Made by a program: the position numbers and the translations under genes
Assembly: GCA_037137375.1 (NCBI GenBank)
Contig: JBAXKJ010000023.1
Span: forward strand, 39,073-103,072
DNA: 64,000 bases
Source of the DNA: CAINVV01 sp037137375
GTDB lineage: Bacteria; Bacteroidota; Bacteroidia; Bacteroidales; Prolixibacteraceae
Direction: 5' to 3'
The notes under the pieces: model-generated
What the model saw: the letters and a program-made list of their open reading frames with translations, nothing else
What the model was told of the DNA's origin: nothing
Databases searched by the model: none
In this document: piece by piece, positions 9,080 to 16,954 of the stretch
Layout of the letters: each line of letters begins with the position of its first letter
How positions within the stretch are numbered: position 1 is the stretch's first letter

Positions 9080-9877
9080 CTAGCTACTCAATCGGTGTTT
9101 AATTTCTACAATATCCTTTTTAAGATCTTCCAGGCTACTGAAGATCTGCTGATTCCAGGAGGAAGGCGGTATTTCGTCCGTTATATAGAGGACGAATTTC
9201 CATACTTCTCTTATCTCATTAACAGACAGATCGTAAGGAGCATATTCCGGATTGGATGAGATCATCTTGAGACTCCCCTTCTCCTTCAGCTCATTCCTTA
9301 CCTTCTTAAATACAATGCCCTCATTGAGGGTCAGGACGATATACAGCTGATCATCCCTGACCGAACTCAGATCCTGGACATATTCCCCCACTACCCAGCT
9401 CTTGTCCCGGACCGGAAGCATTGAGTCACCCGAAATCTGGAAGGCCCTGTATTTTCTGTCCCGCGACAGGATGGGCAGCTGAAAGTTGGGCAATCCTGAT
9501 ATGAACTCCGGATCGAAATACCCCGTGGTATATCCCGCCTTGGCCTTGATAGAGACGATCTCAATGTTATCCTTGTTCCCGGAATCCACGGTAGTAGCCA
9601 GTACCCGCACCTCATTTCCTTTCACAAAGACATCGGACCCATGCTCGATCACGTACATCTGGCTCTCGCGCAGGGACGAAAGGTTGATGCGTACCAGCGT
9701 GTCGATGGAGAGATTAAAAAGGTCGGACAGACCGATCAGCACATTCATGGGCGGAATGGCTGTTCCGTTCTCGTAATTGTTGATGCTCGACCGCTTCGTT
9801 CCCAGCGTCTCCGCCAGGTCGTTCTGGGTCAGCCGTCTTCTTTTTCGTAAAAATTTGATGTTTTCAGACAAAAACAT
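9080..9877 (-). CDS. XRE-S24 auto-cleaving repressor (LexA/CI-like)
   Basis: 265-aa regulator with an N-terminal helix-turn-helix (residues 5-60, LTQNDLAETLGTKRSSINNYENG) and a C-terminal S24 peptidase domain. The expected cleavage bond is Ala-Gly at A114-G115 (KAKAGYTTGY). The catalytic pair is S152 (QISGDSMLPV) and a lysine in GIVFKKV (K191 or K192). This architecture gives a repressor that cleaves itself when bound to RecA filaments, releasing DNA-damage genes. It is divergent from dinB and dnaE2, its likely targets, across a 131-bp region with palindromes (separate entry). Regulation of the cassette is inference from context; the domains are clear. Confidence 0.9.
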   Translation of the reverse strand: MFLSENIKFLRKRRRLTQNDLAETLGTKRSSINNYENGTAIPPMNVLIGLSDLFNLSIDTLVRINLSSLRESQMYVIEHGSDVFVKGNEVRVLATTVDSGNKDNIEIVSIKAKAGYTTGYFDPEFISGLPNFQLPILSRDRKYRAFQISGDSMLPVRDKSWVVGEYVQDLSSVRDDQLYIVLTLNEGIVFKKVRNELKEKGSLKMISSNPEYAPYDLSVNEIREVWKFVLYITDEIPPSSWNQQIFSSLEDLKKDIVEIKHRLSS

Positions 9878-9912
9878 ATACGTTTTATTAAAAATTAGTT
9901 TATATTGTAGTC

Positions 9913-9958
9913 AGACGATTGTCTTTTTTATAGTCAAATATAATCAATTATTTTGATT
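9913..9958. promoter_or_regulatory. Candidate operators between the S24 repressor and dinB
   Basis: Two inverted repeats sit in the divergent promoter region: AGAC-N4-GTCT (9913-9924) and AATCAA-N5-TTGATT (9942-9958). TAGTCA occurs twice (9908-9913 and in the stretch 9931-9936). They are plausible binding sites for the dimeric repressor encoded at 9080-9877. Binding is inferred from symmetry and position only. Confidence 0.4.
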
Positions 9959-10008
9959 TCAACGAAAAAGAAGGAATTATTTTTTAAAAGATTCGGGAGG
10001 AAGTGTGG

Positions 10009-11166
10009 ATGCAAATTCAGGACAGGACAATATTACACATGGATCTGGATACATTTTTTGTTTCAGTCGAGAGATTGCTCAACTCCAGTCTGATTGGCAA
10101 GCCAGTCATCATCGGCGGATTGTCGGACCGCGGCGTGGTGGCCAGTTGCAGTTACGAGGCCAGGAGGTTCGGGATACACTCAGCCATGCCCATGAAGATG
10201 GCGAGGAACCTCTGCCGCGAAGCCGTTGTCATCCGCGGGGACATGGATTCGTACAGCAAATATTCCAGGATGGTCACAGATGTCATCGCGGAGAAGGCGC
10301 CCGTGTACGAGAAGGCCTCGATCGACGAGCATTACCTCGACATCACGGGAATCGACCGCTATTGGGGCTCCCTGAAATGGTCGCACGAGTTGCGTCAGAA
10401 TATCATCCGTGAGACGGGACTGCCTATCTCATTCGGGTTATCCGTCAACAAGACCGTCAGTAAGATTGCGACCGGGGAGGCTAAACCAAACGGAGAGAAG
10501 TATGTGGTGAAAGAGTACGTTCAGCCCTTTCTGAACCCCTTGTCCATCCGGAAGATTCCCATGGTGGGCGACAAAACCTATCAGTTGCTGCGGTCGATGG
10601 GCGTCTCGACGATTCAGACGCTAAGCTCCGTGCCCGTCGAGATGGTGCAGAGTGTGCTGGGGAAGAATGGTCTTGAAATCTGGAAGCGTGCCCACGGGAT
10701 TGATTTCACTCCGGTGGTGCCTTACAGTGAGGAGAAATCGATCAGCAAAGAAAAGACTTTTGAAACGGATACCATCGATGTGGCGATGCTCGACAAGCTT
10801 TTGATCTCGATGACGGAGAAATTGTGCTTCCAACTGCGGAAACATGAGAAACTGACTTCCGTGGTAACGGTAAAAATCAGGTATGCCAATTATGACACGC
10901 ATACGTTGCAGAAGAAAATTGAATACACCTCCTTCGACCATGTCCTGATAGGTACCGTCCGGGAGTTGTTTAAACGACTATATGACAGAAGGATGCTGAT
11001 CCGTCTGGTTGGGGTGAAGCTCGGCGGACTGGTTCACGGCGTGCAGCAGCTGAACCTGTTCGACAACAACGAGAAGCAGGTCCGGCTCTACCTCTCCATG
11101 GATAAGATCCGGCTTCACTACGGTCCGGGTGCGATCAGGCGCGCCTCGGGAATACTGGCCAAATAA
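10009..11166 (+). CDS. dinB: Y-family DNA polymerase IV (DinB)
   Basis: Translesion DNA polymerase. ATG 10009 is preferred over GTG 10003 because a GGGAGG ribosome site (9995-10000) lies 8 nt upstream of it. Catalytic acidic residues are present in MDLDTFFVSVE and SIDEHYLD, so it should be active, unlike the inactive ImuB proteins. The fingers region (SYEARRFGI) and a thumb helix-hairpin-helix (VGDKTYQLLRSMGV) follow. The C-terminal little-finger domain ends with QQLNLF, a consensus sliding-clamp binding motif. It is transcribed with the DnaE2-like polymerase 11 bp downstream and is probably repressed by the S24 protein. Confidence 0.94.
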   Translation: MQIQDRTILHMDLDTFFVSVERLLNSSLIGKPVIIGGLSDRGVVASCSYEARRFGIHSAMPMKMARNLCREAVVIRGDMDSYSKYSRMVTDVIAEKAPVYEKASIDEHYLDITGIDRYWGSLKWSHELRQNIIRETGLPISFGLSVNKTVSKIATGEAKPNGEKYVVKEYVQPFLNPLSIRKIPMVGDKTYQLLRSMGVSTIQTLSSVPVEMVQSVLGKNGLEIWKRAHGIDFTPVVPYSEEKSISKEKTFETDTIDVAMLDKLLISMTEKLCFQLRKHEKLTSVVTVKIRYANYDTHTLQKKIEYTSFDHVLIGTVRELFKRLYDRRMLIRLVGVKLGGLVHGVQQLNLFDNNEKQVRLYLSMDKIRLHYGPGAIRRASGILAK

Positions 11167-11177
11167 AATGTAAAAAG

Positions 11178-14117
11178 ATGTATATCAATACGCACAGCTA
11201 TTTTAGCATGAGATATGGTACCATGAGTGTCGACCAGCTACTGGACCAGGCTGTCCTCAAAGGCATATCTGTCCTGGCGCTGACGGATATCAATACTTCA
11301 ATGGGCATTCCCGAATTTATAAAAAAGGCGAAGGAGCGGGACATCAAGCCCATTGCCGGTGTTGAGTTCCGGAACGGGGATGAACTCCTGTTTATCGGGA
11401 TCGCCAGGAACCGGGAGGGGTTAAGGGAACTGAATGAATACCTGACCTGGCATAACCTCAACAAGAAGGAGTTTGATCCGGAGGCTCCGGAATTTAGACA
11501 GGTCTGGGTGATCTATCCTTTTGGAAAGCTGCCGGGTTCCGAGTTGAGGGATTTTGAATTCACGGGTATCCGACACCATCAGCTCAACAAGCTGGTCACC
11601 TCCGAATACCGGAACCACATGGACAGGCTGGTGGTCTGGCAGCCCGTTACCTTCTTGGATGACAAATCCTTAATGATACACAAATGCATGAGGGCCATGG
11701 ATCACAATACCCTCCTGAGCAAACTTCTGCCTCACCAGCATGCGGATCCGGAGCAGGTGCTGCTCTCTCCCTGGAGACTGAATGAACTCTTTCAGCAATA
11801 TCCCGAGATCATTGAGAATACGGATTGTCTGACGGATCAGTGTTCCATCGACATAGAATTCAGGGTAAGCAAAAACAAAAGGGCTTACAGCAAGACCAAA
11901 GAGGACGACAGGCTGCTGCTGCAGAAGCTGGCCTACGAAGGGATGCTCTACCGCTATGGAAAAAACAACCGGACGGCCAGGCAGCGGATCGATCACGAGC
12001 TGAAGATCATCAACGATCTGGGCTTCTCCTCCTATTTTCTGATTGCCTGGGATATCATCCATTACAGCATGTCCAGGGGCTTCTATCATGTCGGCCGCGG
12101 GAGCGGCGCCAATAGCATTGTGGCTTACTGTCTGAGGATTACAGACGTTGATCCCATCAAGCTGGACCTTTACTTCGAGCGGTTTCTGAACCCCAAACGG
12201 ACGAGTCCGCCGGATTTTGACATCGATTTCTCCTGGAAAGACCGCGACCAGGTTCAGGACTACATCCTGAAAAGGTATGGGAAAAACCATGCCGCACTGC
12301 TGGGAGCCACCTCCACCTTCAAGGACAGGTCCGTCTACAGGGAGTTGGGCAAGGTATTCGGATTGCCGAAGGAGGAGATCGACCTGTTGGTAAACGATCC
12401 CCAGAACAACTACAACAATTATGACACGGCCCGGCAGATCGTCCTGCTGGGAGAAGAGATCATGGATTATCCCAACATGAGGACCATCCACGCAGGGGGT
12501 ATGCTGGTAACCGAAGAACCCATCACCTACTACGCGGCGCTGGACCTGCCACCCAAGGGATTTCCTACAACCCAGTGGGACATGTACATCGCCGAGGAGA
12601 TGGGGTTCGAGAAACTGGATATTCTCAGTCAGCGGGGCATCGGGCACATCAAAGAGGCCGTAGATATCATTGCCGGTAACGGGGGAAAAGAGATCGATAT
12701 TCATCAGGTCGACAAGTTCTTTGCGGATGAAAAAGTCCGACAACAGCTGAAAGACGGCGAGACCATCGGCTGTTTCTACATCGAGAGCCCGGCCATGCGG
12801 GGATTGCTGAAGAAACTGAGATGTGACAATTACATCAGCCTGGTGGCAGCCAGCTCGATCATCCGGCCGGGCGTTGCCAAATCGGGGATGATGCGGGAGT
12901 ATATCAGAAGGTTTCACCATCCCGATGATTTTGATTACCTGCATCCCGTGATGAAGGAGCAGCTGAGCGAGACCTATGGGGTAATGGTCTACCAGGAAGA
13001 TGTCATCAAGGTGGCACATCATTTCGCCGGACTGGATCTCGCAGAGGCGGATGTCCTCCGCAGGGCCATGTCTGGAAAGTACCGTTCCCTCAAAGAGTTT
13101 CAGCAGATAAAAGAAAAATACTTCGCCAACTGCAGTCAGCTGGGGCATCCGGAAGAGATCGCGCAGGAGGTCTGGCGACAGATCGAATCCTTTGCCGGAT
13201 ACTCGTTTTCGAAGGCCCACTCTGCCTCCTACGCGGTCGAGAGCTTCCAGAGCCTCTACCTCAAGGCCCATTATCCGCTGGAGTTTATGGTTGCCGTTAT
13301 CAACAATTTCGGAGGATTTTATCATACCTGGGTCTATTTCAATGAAGCTCAAAGACAAGGTGCAACCATCGAACTCCCCTGTGTCAACCGGAGTCTGAGT
13401 CATACCAGGATTGTCGGAAAGACCATATATATAGGCTTTATACATGTACAGAACCTGGAAACAGTGACCATCGATCTGATCATGAGTGAGCGCAAGTGTC
13501 ATGGCAAATATCTCTCCATCCAGGATTTTATCGACCGGGTGCCCATTGGTAAAGAGCAATTGATTACGCTGATCCGTATCGGTGCTTTTCGTATGCTGGT
13601 GGAAAATAAATGTTCTCTTTTGTGGGAATCACAGCTGTATCTGAAGAAGGCGCCCGTCCGGGTGGAGACAGTAAGCATGTTCCAGTCTGAACACAAGACC
13701 TTCGAGATGCCCGTCCTGGAATACTCGCCGCTCGAAGATGCCTACGATGAGATTGAACTGCTGGGATTTCCGGTCAGCGTCAGTCTTTTTGACATGCTGC
13801 AGACAGATTTCAGGGGAGAGGTGTTGGCAAGAAATCTCATTCAGTATCTCGGAAAAACCGTCCGGATGGTGGGAAGAATGGTGACCATCAAATATGTCCG
13901 CACTGTCAGGAGGGAGGTCATGCATTTCGGCACCTTCATCGACTGCACCGGCAATTTCTTCGACACCGTTCATTTCCCTGACTCATTGAAAAACTATCCG
14001 TTCAAGGGACCCGGTATCTATTTGATATTGGGGAGGGTAGTAGAAGAATTCGGATTTCCTTCCGTGGAGGTTCAGAAGATGGCAAAACTGCCTTACAAGC
14101 CGAATCCCAGAGGGTGA
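11178..14117 (+). CDS. dnaE2: DnaE2-like error-prone DNA polymerase III alpha subunit
   Basis: C-family polymerase of 979 aa, shorter than the replicative DnaE (about 1,150-1,200 aa), as is usual for mutasome copies. The N-terminal PHP domain starts with NTHSYFSMRYG and continues with LALTDINTSMGIPEF. The palm has GRGSGANSIVAYCL and PPDFDIDFSWKDRD, with the catalytic aspartates. YGVMVYQEDVIKVA and FSKAHSASYAVESFQSLYLKAHYP are conserved fingers motifs. A C-terminal OB-fold-like region ends the protein. It pairs with dinB, so both probably act together in damage-induced mutagenesis. A 629-codon antisense open frame over it is a shadow. Confidence 0.93.
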   Translation: MYINTHSYFSMRYGTMSVDQLLDQAVLKGISVLALTDINTSMGIPEFIKKAKERDIKPIAGVEFRNGDELLFIGIARNREGLRELNEYLTWHNLNKKEFDPEAPEFRQVWVIYPFGKLPGSELRDFEFTGIRHHQLNKLVTSEYRNHMDRLVVWQPVTFLDDKSLMIHKCMRAMDHNTLLSKLLPHQHADPEQVLLSPWRLNELFQQYPEIIENTDCLTDQCSIDIEFRVSKNKRAYSKTKEDDRLLLQKLAYEGMLYRYGKNNRTARQRIDHELKIINDLGFSSYFLIAWDIIHYSMSRGFYHVGRGSGANSIVAYCLRITDVDPIKLDLYFERFLNPKRTSPPDFDIDFSWKDRDQVQDYILKRYGKNHAALLGATSTFKDRSVYRELGKVFGLPKEEIDLLVNDPQNNYNNYDTARQIVLLGEEIMDYPNMRTIHAGGMLVTEEPITYYAALDLPPKGFPTTQWDMYIAEEMGFEKLDILSQRGIGHIKEAVDIIAGNGGKEIDIHQVDKFFADEKVRQQLKDGETIGCFYIESPAMRGLLKKLRCDNYISLVAASSIIRPGVAKSGMMREYIRRFHHPDDFDYLHPVMKEQLSETYGVMVYQEDVIKVAHHFAGLDLAEADVLRRAMSGKYRSLKEFQQIKEKYFANCSQLGHPEEIAQEVWRQIESFAGYSFSKAHSASYAVESFQSLYLKAHYPLEFMVAVINNFGGFYHTWVYFNEAQRQGATIELPCVNRSLSHTRIVGKTIYIGFIHVQNLETVTIDLIMSERKCHGKYLSIQDFIDRVPIGKEQLITLIRIGAFRMLVENKCSLLWESQLYLKKAPVRVETVSMFQSEHKTFEMPVLEYSPLEDAYDEIELLGFPVSVSLFDMLQTDFRGEVLARNLIQYLGKTVRMVGRMVTIKYVRTVRREVMHFGTFIDCTGNFFDTVHFPDSLKNYPFKGPGIYLILGRVVEEFGFPSVEVQKMAKLPYKPNPRG

Positions 14118-14121
14118 AAAA

Positions 14122-14556
14122 CTAATAGCTAAAAAGCTTACGGATGTCTTTCTTGTCAGATTCGGAAATATCCTTGAGGGCATCCAGCGAAGCGCGGATC
14201 TTGGACTTAAAATTCCAGCAGGTCATCTGGCGCAAGGAAAGCCTTCTTGCAAATTCGTAGGTGGAAATCTCTTCATTACCCCTGCAAATGTTAAACGCAA
14301 TATAAAAAGCCTTGCTGATAGGAAATTTGCAGTTGTGAAAGATCGTGCCAGCAGTGGCAGATTCCTCACTTTTGCACTTGGTGCATCGTCTGGAAAATGG
14401 AGTCTTGCCAGGACAGTAATTCAGGTTTCCGCACTTCCTGCATTCGAATCCATCCTCCCATTTTAGTCCGGCAATAAACTCAAGACATTTTTCATCACTT
14501 TGAAACAGTACATTGAGCTCATCCGTCGTAAGATCCTCTGCAAAGAAATTTTTCAC
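14122..14556 (-). CDS. Orphan IS1595-type zinc-ribbon and helix-turn-helix protein
   Basis: 144-aa protein that matches only the N-terminal part of IS1595-family transposases. A zinc ribbon uses C39, C42, C58 and C61 (CRKCGN, RRCTKCKSEES, GTIFHNCKFP). A predicted helix-turn-helix follows (about residues 96-125, ISTYEFARRLSLRQMTCWNFKSKI). The DDE catalytic domain is absent and no inverted repeats flank it. Such stand-alone copies are known in Bacteroidota and are probably domesticated DNA-binding proteins. It is divergent from the ArsM-like operon, with -7 box TAACTTTG at 14608-14615. A second TATTTTTG (14660-14667) abuts the tandem operator, so it is a candidate local regulator (inference). 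Its stop lies 4 bp from that of dnaE2. Confidence 0.7.
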   Translation of the reverse strand: MKNFFAEDLTTDELNVLFQSDEKCLEFIAGLKWEDGFECRKCGNLNYCPGKTPFSRRCTKCKSEESATAGTIFHNCKFPISKAFYIAFNICRGNEEISTYEFARRLSLRQMTCWNFKSKIRASLDALKDISESDKKDIRKLFSY

Positions 14557-14666
14557 CGTAAATACAGTTGTTAAATATTGAATATCCGCAAGTACTCATG
14601 TAACTCGCAAAGTTATTTACATAATCTTCCGGGGATTAGTACATGCTCGTTTCATTCTACAAAAAT

Positions 14667-14706
14667 AGTGATATTAAAAAGATTTAAGTGATATTAATGC
14701 GATTTA
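14667..14706 (+). promoter_or_regulatory. Tandem 20-bp operator, copy 1, upstream of the ArsM-like gene
   Basis: Two head-to-tail 20-bp units differ at only three positions: AGTGATATTAAAAAGATTTA (14667-14686) and AGTGATATTAATGCGATTTA (14687-14706). The same pair occurs in inverse orientation at 20449-20488, where one unit is identical over all 20 bases. Fourteen bases separate the second unit from the -7 box, so the unit covers the -33 region. A shared transcription factor binding two helical turns per unit is the simplest reading. Confidence 0.8.
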
Positions 14707-14720
14707 AATTAAATATTTTC

Positions 14721-14728
14721 TACCTTTG
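14721..14728 (+). promoter_or_regulatory. -7 box of the ArsM-like/RiPP operon
   Basis: TACCTTTG matches the Bacteroidota -7 consensus TAnnTTTG exactly and lies 14 nt downstream of operator unit 2. Transcription should begin near 14734, giving a leader of about 40 nt before the ATG at 14775. Confidence 0.7.
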
Positions 14729-14774
14729 TCGCATCAATTCTGATAATATCGAACTTAGTATACCAAAATAAAAG

Positions 14775-15401
14775 ATGGATTATTCAACCATAAATCTCAG
14801 ATACAGTCAATTAGCAAAAACAGACTGCTGCCTTTCCTGCGGAGGCGCCCTCAATTTTTCTGAAGTAAAACCAGGAGAAATTTGCGTGGACCTCGGCAGT
14901 GGCAGGGGAACAGACGTGCTGCGGATGGCAGAACAGGCCGGAGGAGAAGGCTTTGCCTATGGAATTGATATCTCAGATGGAATGCTGGAAACAGCAAGAA
15001 CAAACGCCCAAAAATTTGGCGTAACTAATGTAAAATTTATCAGGAGTGAGCTGGAAAAGCTGGATCTGCCTGATAAGACAGCCGATCTGGTTGTCTCTAA
15101 TTGTACCATCAATCATGCGGCGGATAAAGCAGCTGTCTGGAGCGAAATCTTCAGAATCCTAAAAAAAGGAGGTCGCTTTGTCGTAAGTGATATTTATTCG
15201 ACTTCCCCTGTTCCAGAGGAATACAGGAAAGATCCTGTCGCGGTAGCAGAATGCTGGGCCGGTTCTGTCACACGCGAGGAATACCTTTCAACATTGGCGG
15301 CTACTGGTTTCCAGTCCATCACAATCCTGGAAGAATCAAAGCCTTACCCCAAAGGGAAGGTAGAAGTCTCCAGTTTCACGGTAGCGGGTGAAAGACCCTA
15401 A
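14775..15401 (+). CDS. ArsM-like SAM-dependent methyltransferase
   Basis: 208-aa class I methyltransferase that closely follows the arsenite methyltransferase pattern. The SAM-binding glycine motif is VDLGSGRGTD (38-47), with YGIDISDGMLETAR after it. The ArsM family signature is VSNCTINHAADKAAVWSEIFRILKKGGRFVVSDI (C110), and AECWAG carries C160. Further cysteines are at C18, C19 and C22 (DCCLSCGG). ArsM proteins bind As(III) through cysteines equivalent to C110 and C160. The protein is shorter than typical ArsM (about 260-280 aa) because the C-terminal part is reduced. It may methylate arsenite or the thiols/peptide of this operon. It is first gene of the operon, under the tandem operator. 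Confidence 0.82.
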   Translation: MDYSTINLRYSQLAKTDCCLSCGGALNFSEVKPGEICVDLGSGRGTDVLRMAEQAGGEGFAYGIDISDGMLETARTNAQKFGVTNVKFIRSELEKLDLPDKTADLVVSNCTINHAADKAAVWSEIFRILKKGGRFVVSDIYSTSPVPEEYRKDPVAVAECWAGSVTREEYLSTLAATGFQSITILEESKPYPKGKVEVSSFTVAGERP

Positions 15402-15449
15402 AAATGGCTTTTCTAAGCATATTTATAAGTATTTAATTAATTTTTTTAC

Positions 15450-15548
15450 ATGAAAAGTTTAGTCAAAAAGCAGGAAGCGCAGAAAAGCGTTGTCATAGCT
15501 CAATGCTGTGCCAAAACTTCCAAGTCGGTTGTGGGTTGCCACGACTAA
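15450..15548 (+). CDS. 32-residue Cys-containing peptide, putative radical-SAM RiPP precursor
   Basis: Small open frame 48 nt after the ArsM-like gene and 70 nt before the radical SAM maturase. The start is ATG 15450 and the stop TAA 15546-15548. The N-terminal half is basic and polar (MKSLVKKQEAQKSVV), like a leader. The C-terminal part, CCAKTSKSVVGCHD, has three cysteines, one adjacent pair and one near the end. A tiny Cys-bearing peptide directly before a SPASM-domain radical SAM enzyme is the standard layout of sactipeptide-like and other radical-SAM RiPP systems. I do not recognise it as a known family. No Shine-Dalgarno sequence is seen, which is common in this phylum. A stable hairpin follows at once. 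That it is translated and modified is inference. Confidence 0.7.
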   Translation: MKSLVKKQEAQKSVVIAQCCAKTSKSVVGCHD

Positions 15549-15562
15549 ATCAAATTGAATAT

Positions 15563-15590
15563 CCTATCGGGAAAGCAATTTCCCGATAGG
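15563..15590 (+). promoter_or_regulatory. Stable hairpin between peptide and maturase genes
   Basis: A perfect 12-bp stem (15563-15574 with 15579-15590, CCTATCGGGAAA) closes on a GCAA tetraloop of the stable GNRA class. No T-run follows, so it is not a complete intrinsic terminator. It probably protects the upstream transcript end or lowers expression of the maturase relative to the precursor peptide, a common RiPP operon design. Confidence 0.75.
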
Positions 15591-15618
15591 TATATTCATC
15601 TATTATTATTGAACGAAA

Positions 15619-16950
15619 ATGATCAAATCAAAACACAACATAGTTTCCAAAGTCTCCGGGAGCGATCAATATTTTGCGGTCAACTTGCTTAGTGGCAATG
15701 CAGATTTACTTTCTGAAGAGGAGTCAAATGCATTAGCAACTTTCAAAGAGGGCGGTGAGATTGACAAAGAAATGCTGCAGGGCTTTATGGAAAAGGGGTA
15801 TCTGGTAACACAGGAAAATGAAAACAAACAATATCGCAACAGTTATTTCGATTTTGTGGATCAGCGGGATGAGGAGGAAGTTCAGCTCTTTTTTGTCCCG
15901 AATTACAGTTGCAACTTCAGCTGCAGCTATTGTTACCAGGATGAATATACCAACCCCAACCAGCACGCTACTCCTGAATTGATTGATGCATTCTTTCAAT
16001 ATATCAGGAAGGAGTTCGCCAACCGGCGCAGGTATCTTACCATTTTTGGAGGGGAACCACTCCTGAATACGCCACATCAGAAGGAAATTATCCGGCTGTT
16101 AATAGAAAAATCCAATGAAGTAAAACTGGATATTTGTGTTGTGACCAATGGCTATTACCTTGAAAACTATATCGATCTGTTATCAAAGGGGAAAATTCGC
16201 GAGATTCAGATTACCCTCGACGGTACCAAGAAGATCCACGACCAGCGTCGCTTTCTGAAAGGCGGATCTCCTACCTTTGAACCTATTGTCCGGGGCATCG
16301 ATGCTGCATTAGCGGCTGGGTTTCCAGTGAATCTCAGGATGGTGATCGACAAACAAAATATTGAAAATCTGCCAGAGCTGGCTTCTTTCGCCATTGAAAA
16401 AGGATGGACTTCCCATCCCCTCTTCAAGACGCAGATCGGAAGGAATTATGAATTGCATCACTGCCAATCGACACCTGATCAGCTATTTACAAGGATTTCC
16501 CTCTTCAAAAAAATATTCGAACTTACAGAGCAATTTCCACATATTCAGGAATTTTACAAGCCCTCCTATTCGGTAGCGAAATATCTGTCCGAACATGGCG
16601 AACTTCCTGATCCATTGTTCGATGCCTGTCCTGCATGCAAATCAGAATGGGCCTTTGATTACACCGGCAGGATATACTCCTGCACGGCTACGGTGGGAAA
16701 AGAAGAGGAGGCTTTGGGTACATATTTTCCTGAAGTAACTAAAAATGAGCAGCTCATTCAACAATGGGCGTCAAGGGATGTTACCTCCATCGAAGAATGC
16801 AGGAACTGCGAGGTTCAGCTGGCTTGTGGCGGAGGTTGCGGATCAGTAGCGAAGAATAAAAACGGATCGATCCTATCTCCAGACTGCAGACCGGTGAAAG
16901 AATTACTCGAAATTGGGTTTAAGGCTTATTTTACAGAAGAAAAAGTTTAA
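15619..16950 (+). CDS. Radical SAM/SPASM peptide maturase
   Basis: 443-aa iron-sulfur enzyme. Residues 1-85 (YFAVNLLSGNADLLS..., MEKGYLV) look like the small winged-helix recognition region found in peptide maturases. The radical SAM core binds a [4Fe-4S] cluster through C98, C102 and C105 (CNFSCSYC) and continues with TIFGGEPLLN and ITLDGTKKIHDQRR. The C-terminal SPASM domain has many cysteines (CPACKSEW, YSCTATVG, CRNCEVQLACGGGCG, DCRPVKE), enough for two auxiliary clusters. SPASM enzymes of this layout modify ribosomal peptides, for example by making thioether bonds. The only candidate substrate in the window is the Cys peptide at 15450. The gene lies 4 bp upstream of the thioredoxin fusion. 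Confidence 0.92.
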   Translation: MIKSKHNIVSKVSGSDQYFAVNLLSGNADLLSEEESNALATFKEGGEIDKEMLQGFMEKGYLVTQENENKQYRNSYFDFVDQRDEEEVQLFFVPNYSCNFSCSYCYQDEYTNPNQHATPELIDAFFQYIRKEFANRRRYLTIFGGEPLLNTPHQKEIIRLLIEKSNEVKLDICVVTNGYYLENYIDLLSKGKIREIQITLDGTKKIHDQRRFLKGGSPTFEPIVRGIDAALAAGFPVNLRMVIDKQNIENLPELASFAIEKGWTSHPLFKTQIGRNYELHHCQSTPDQLFTRISLFKKIFELTEQFPHIQEFYKPSYSVAKYLSEHGELPDPLFDACPACKSEWAFDYTGRIYSCTATVGKEEEALGTYFPEVTKNEQLIQQWASRDVTSIEECRNCEVQLACGGGCGSVAKNKNGSILSPDCRPVKELLEIGFKAYFTEEKV

Positions 16951-16954
16951 TAAA

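Noticed and set aside
11670..13559. 629-codon open frame on the minus strand
   Set aside because: It lies wholly antisense to the DnaE2-like gene, whose motifs are complete. The antisense protein has no domain pattern.
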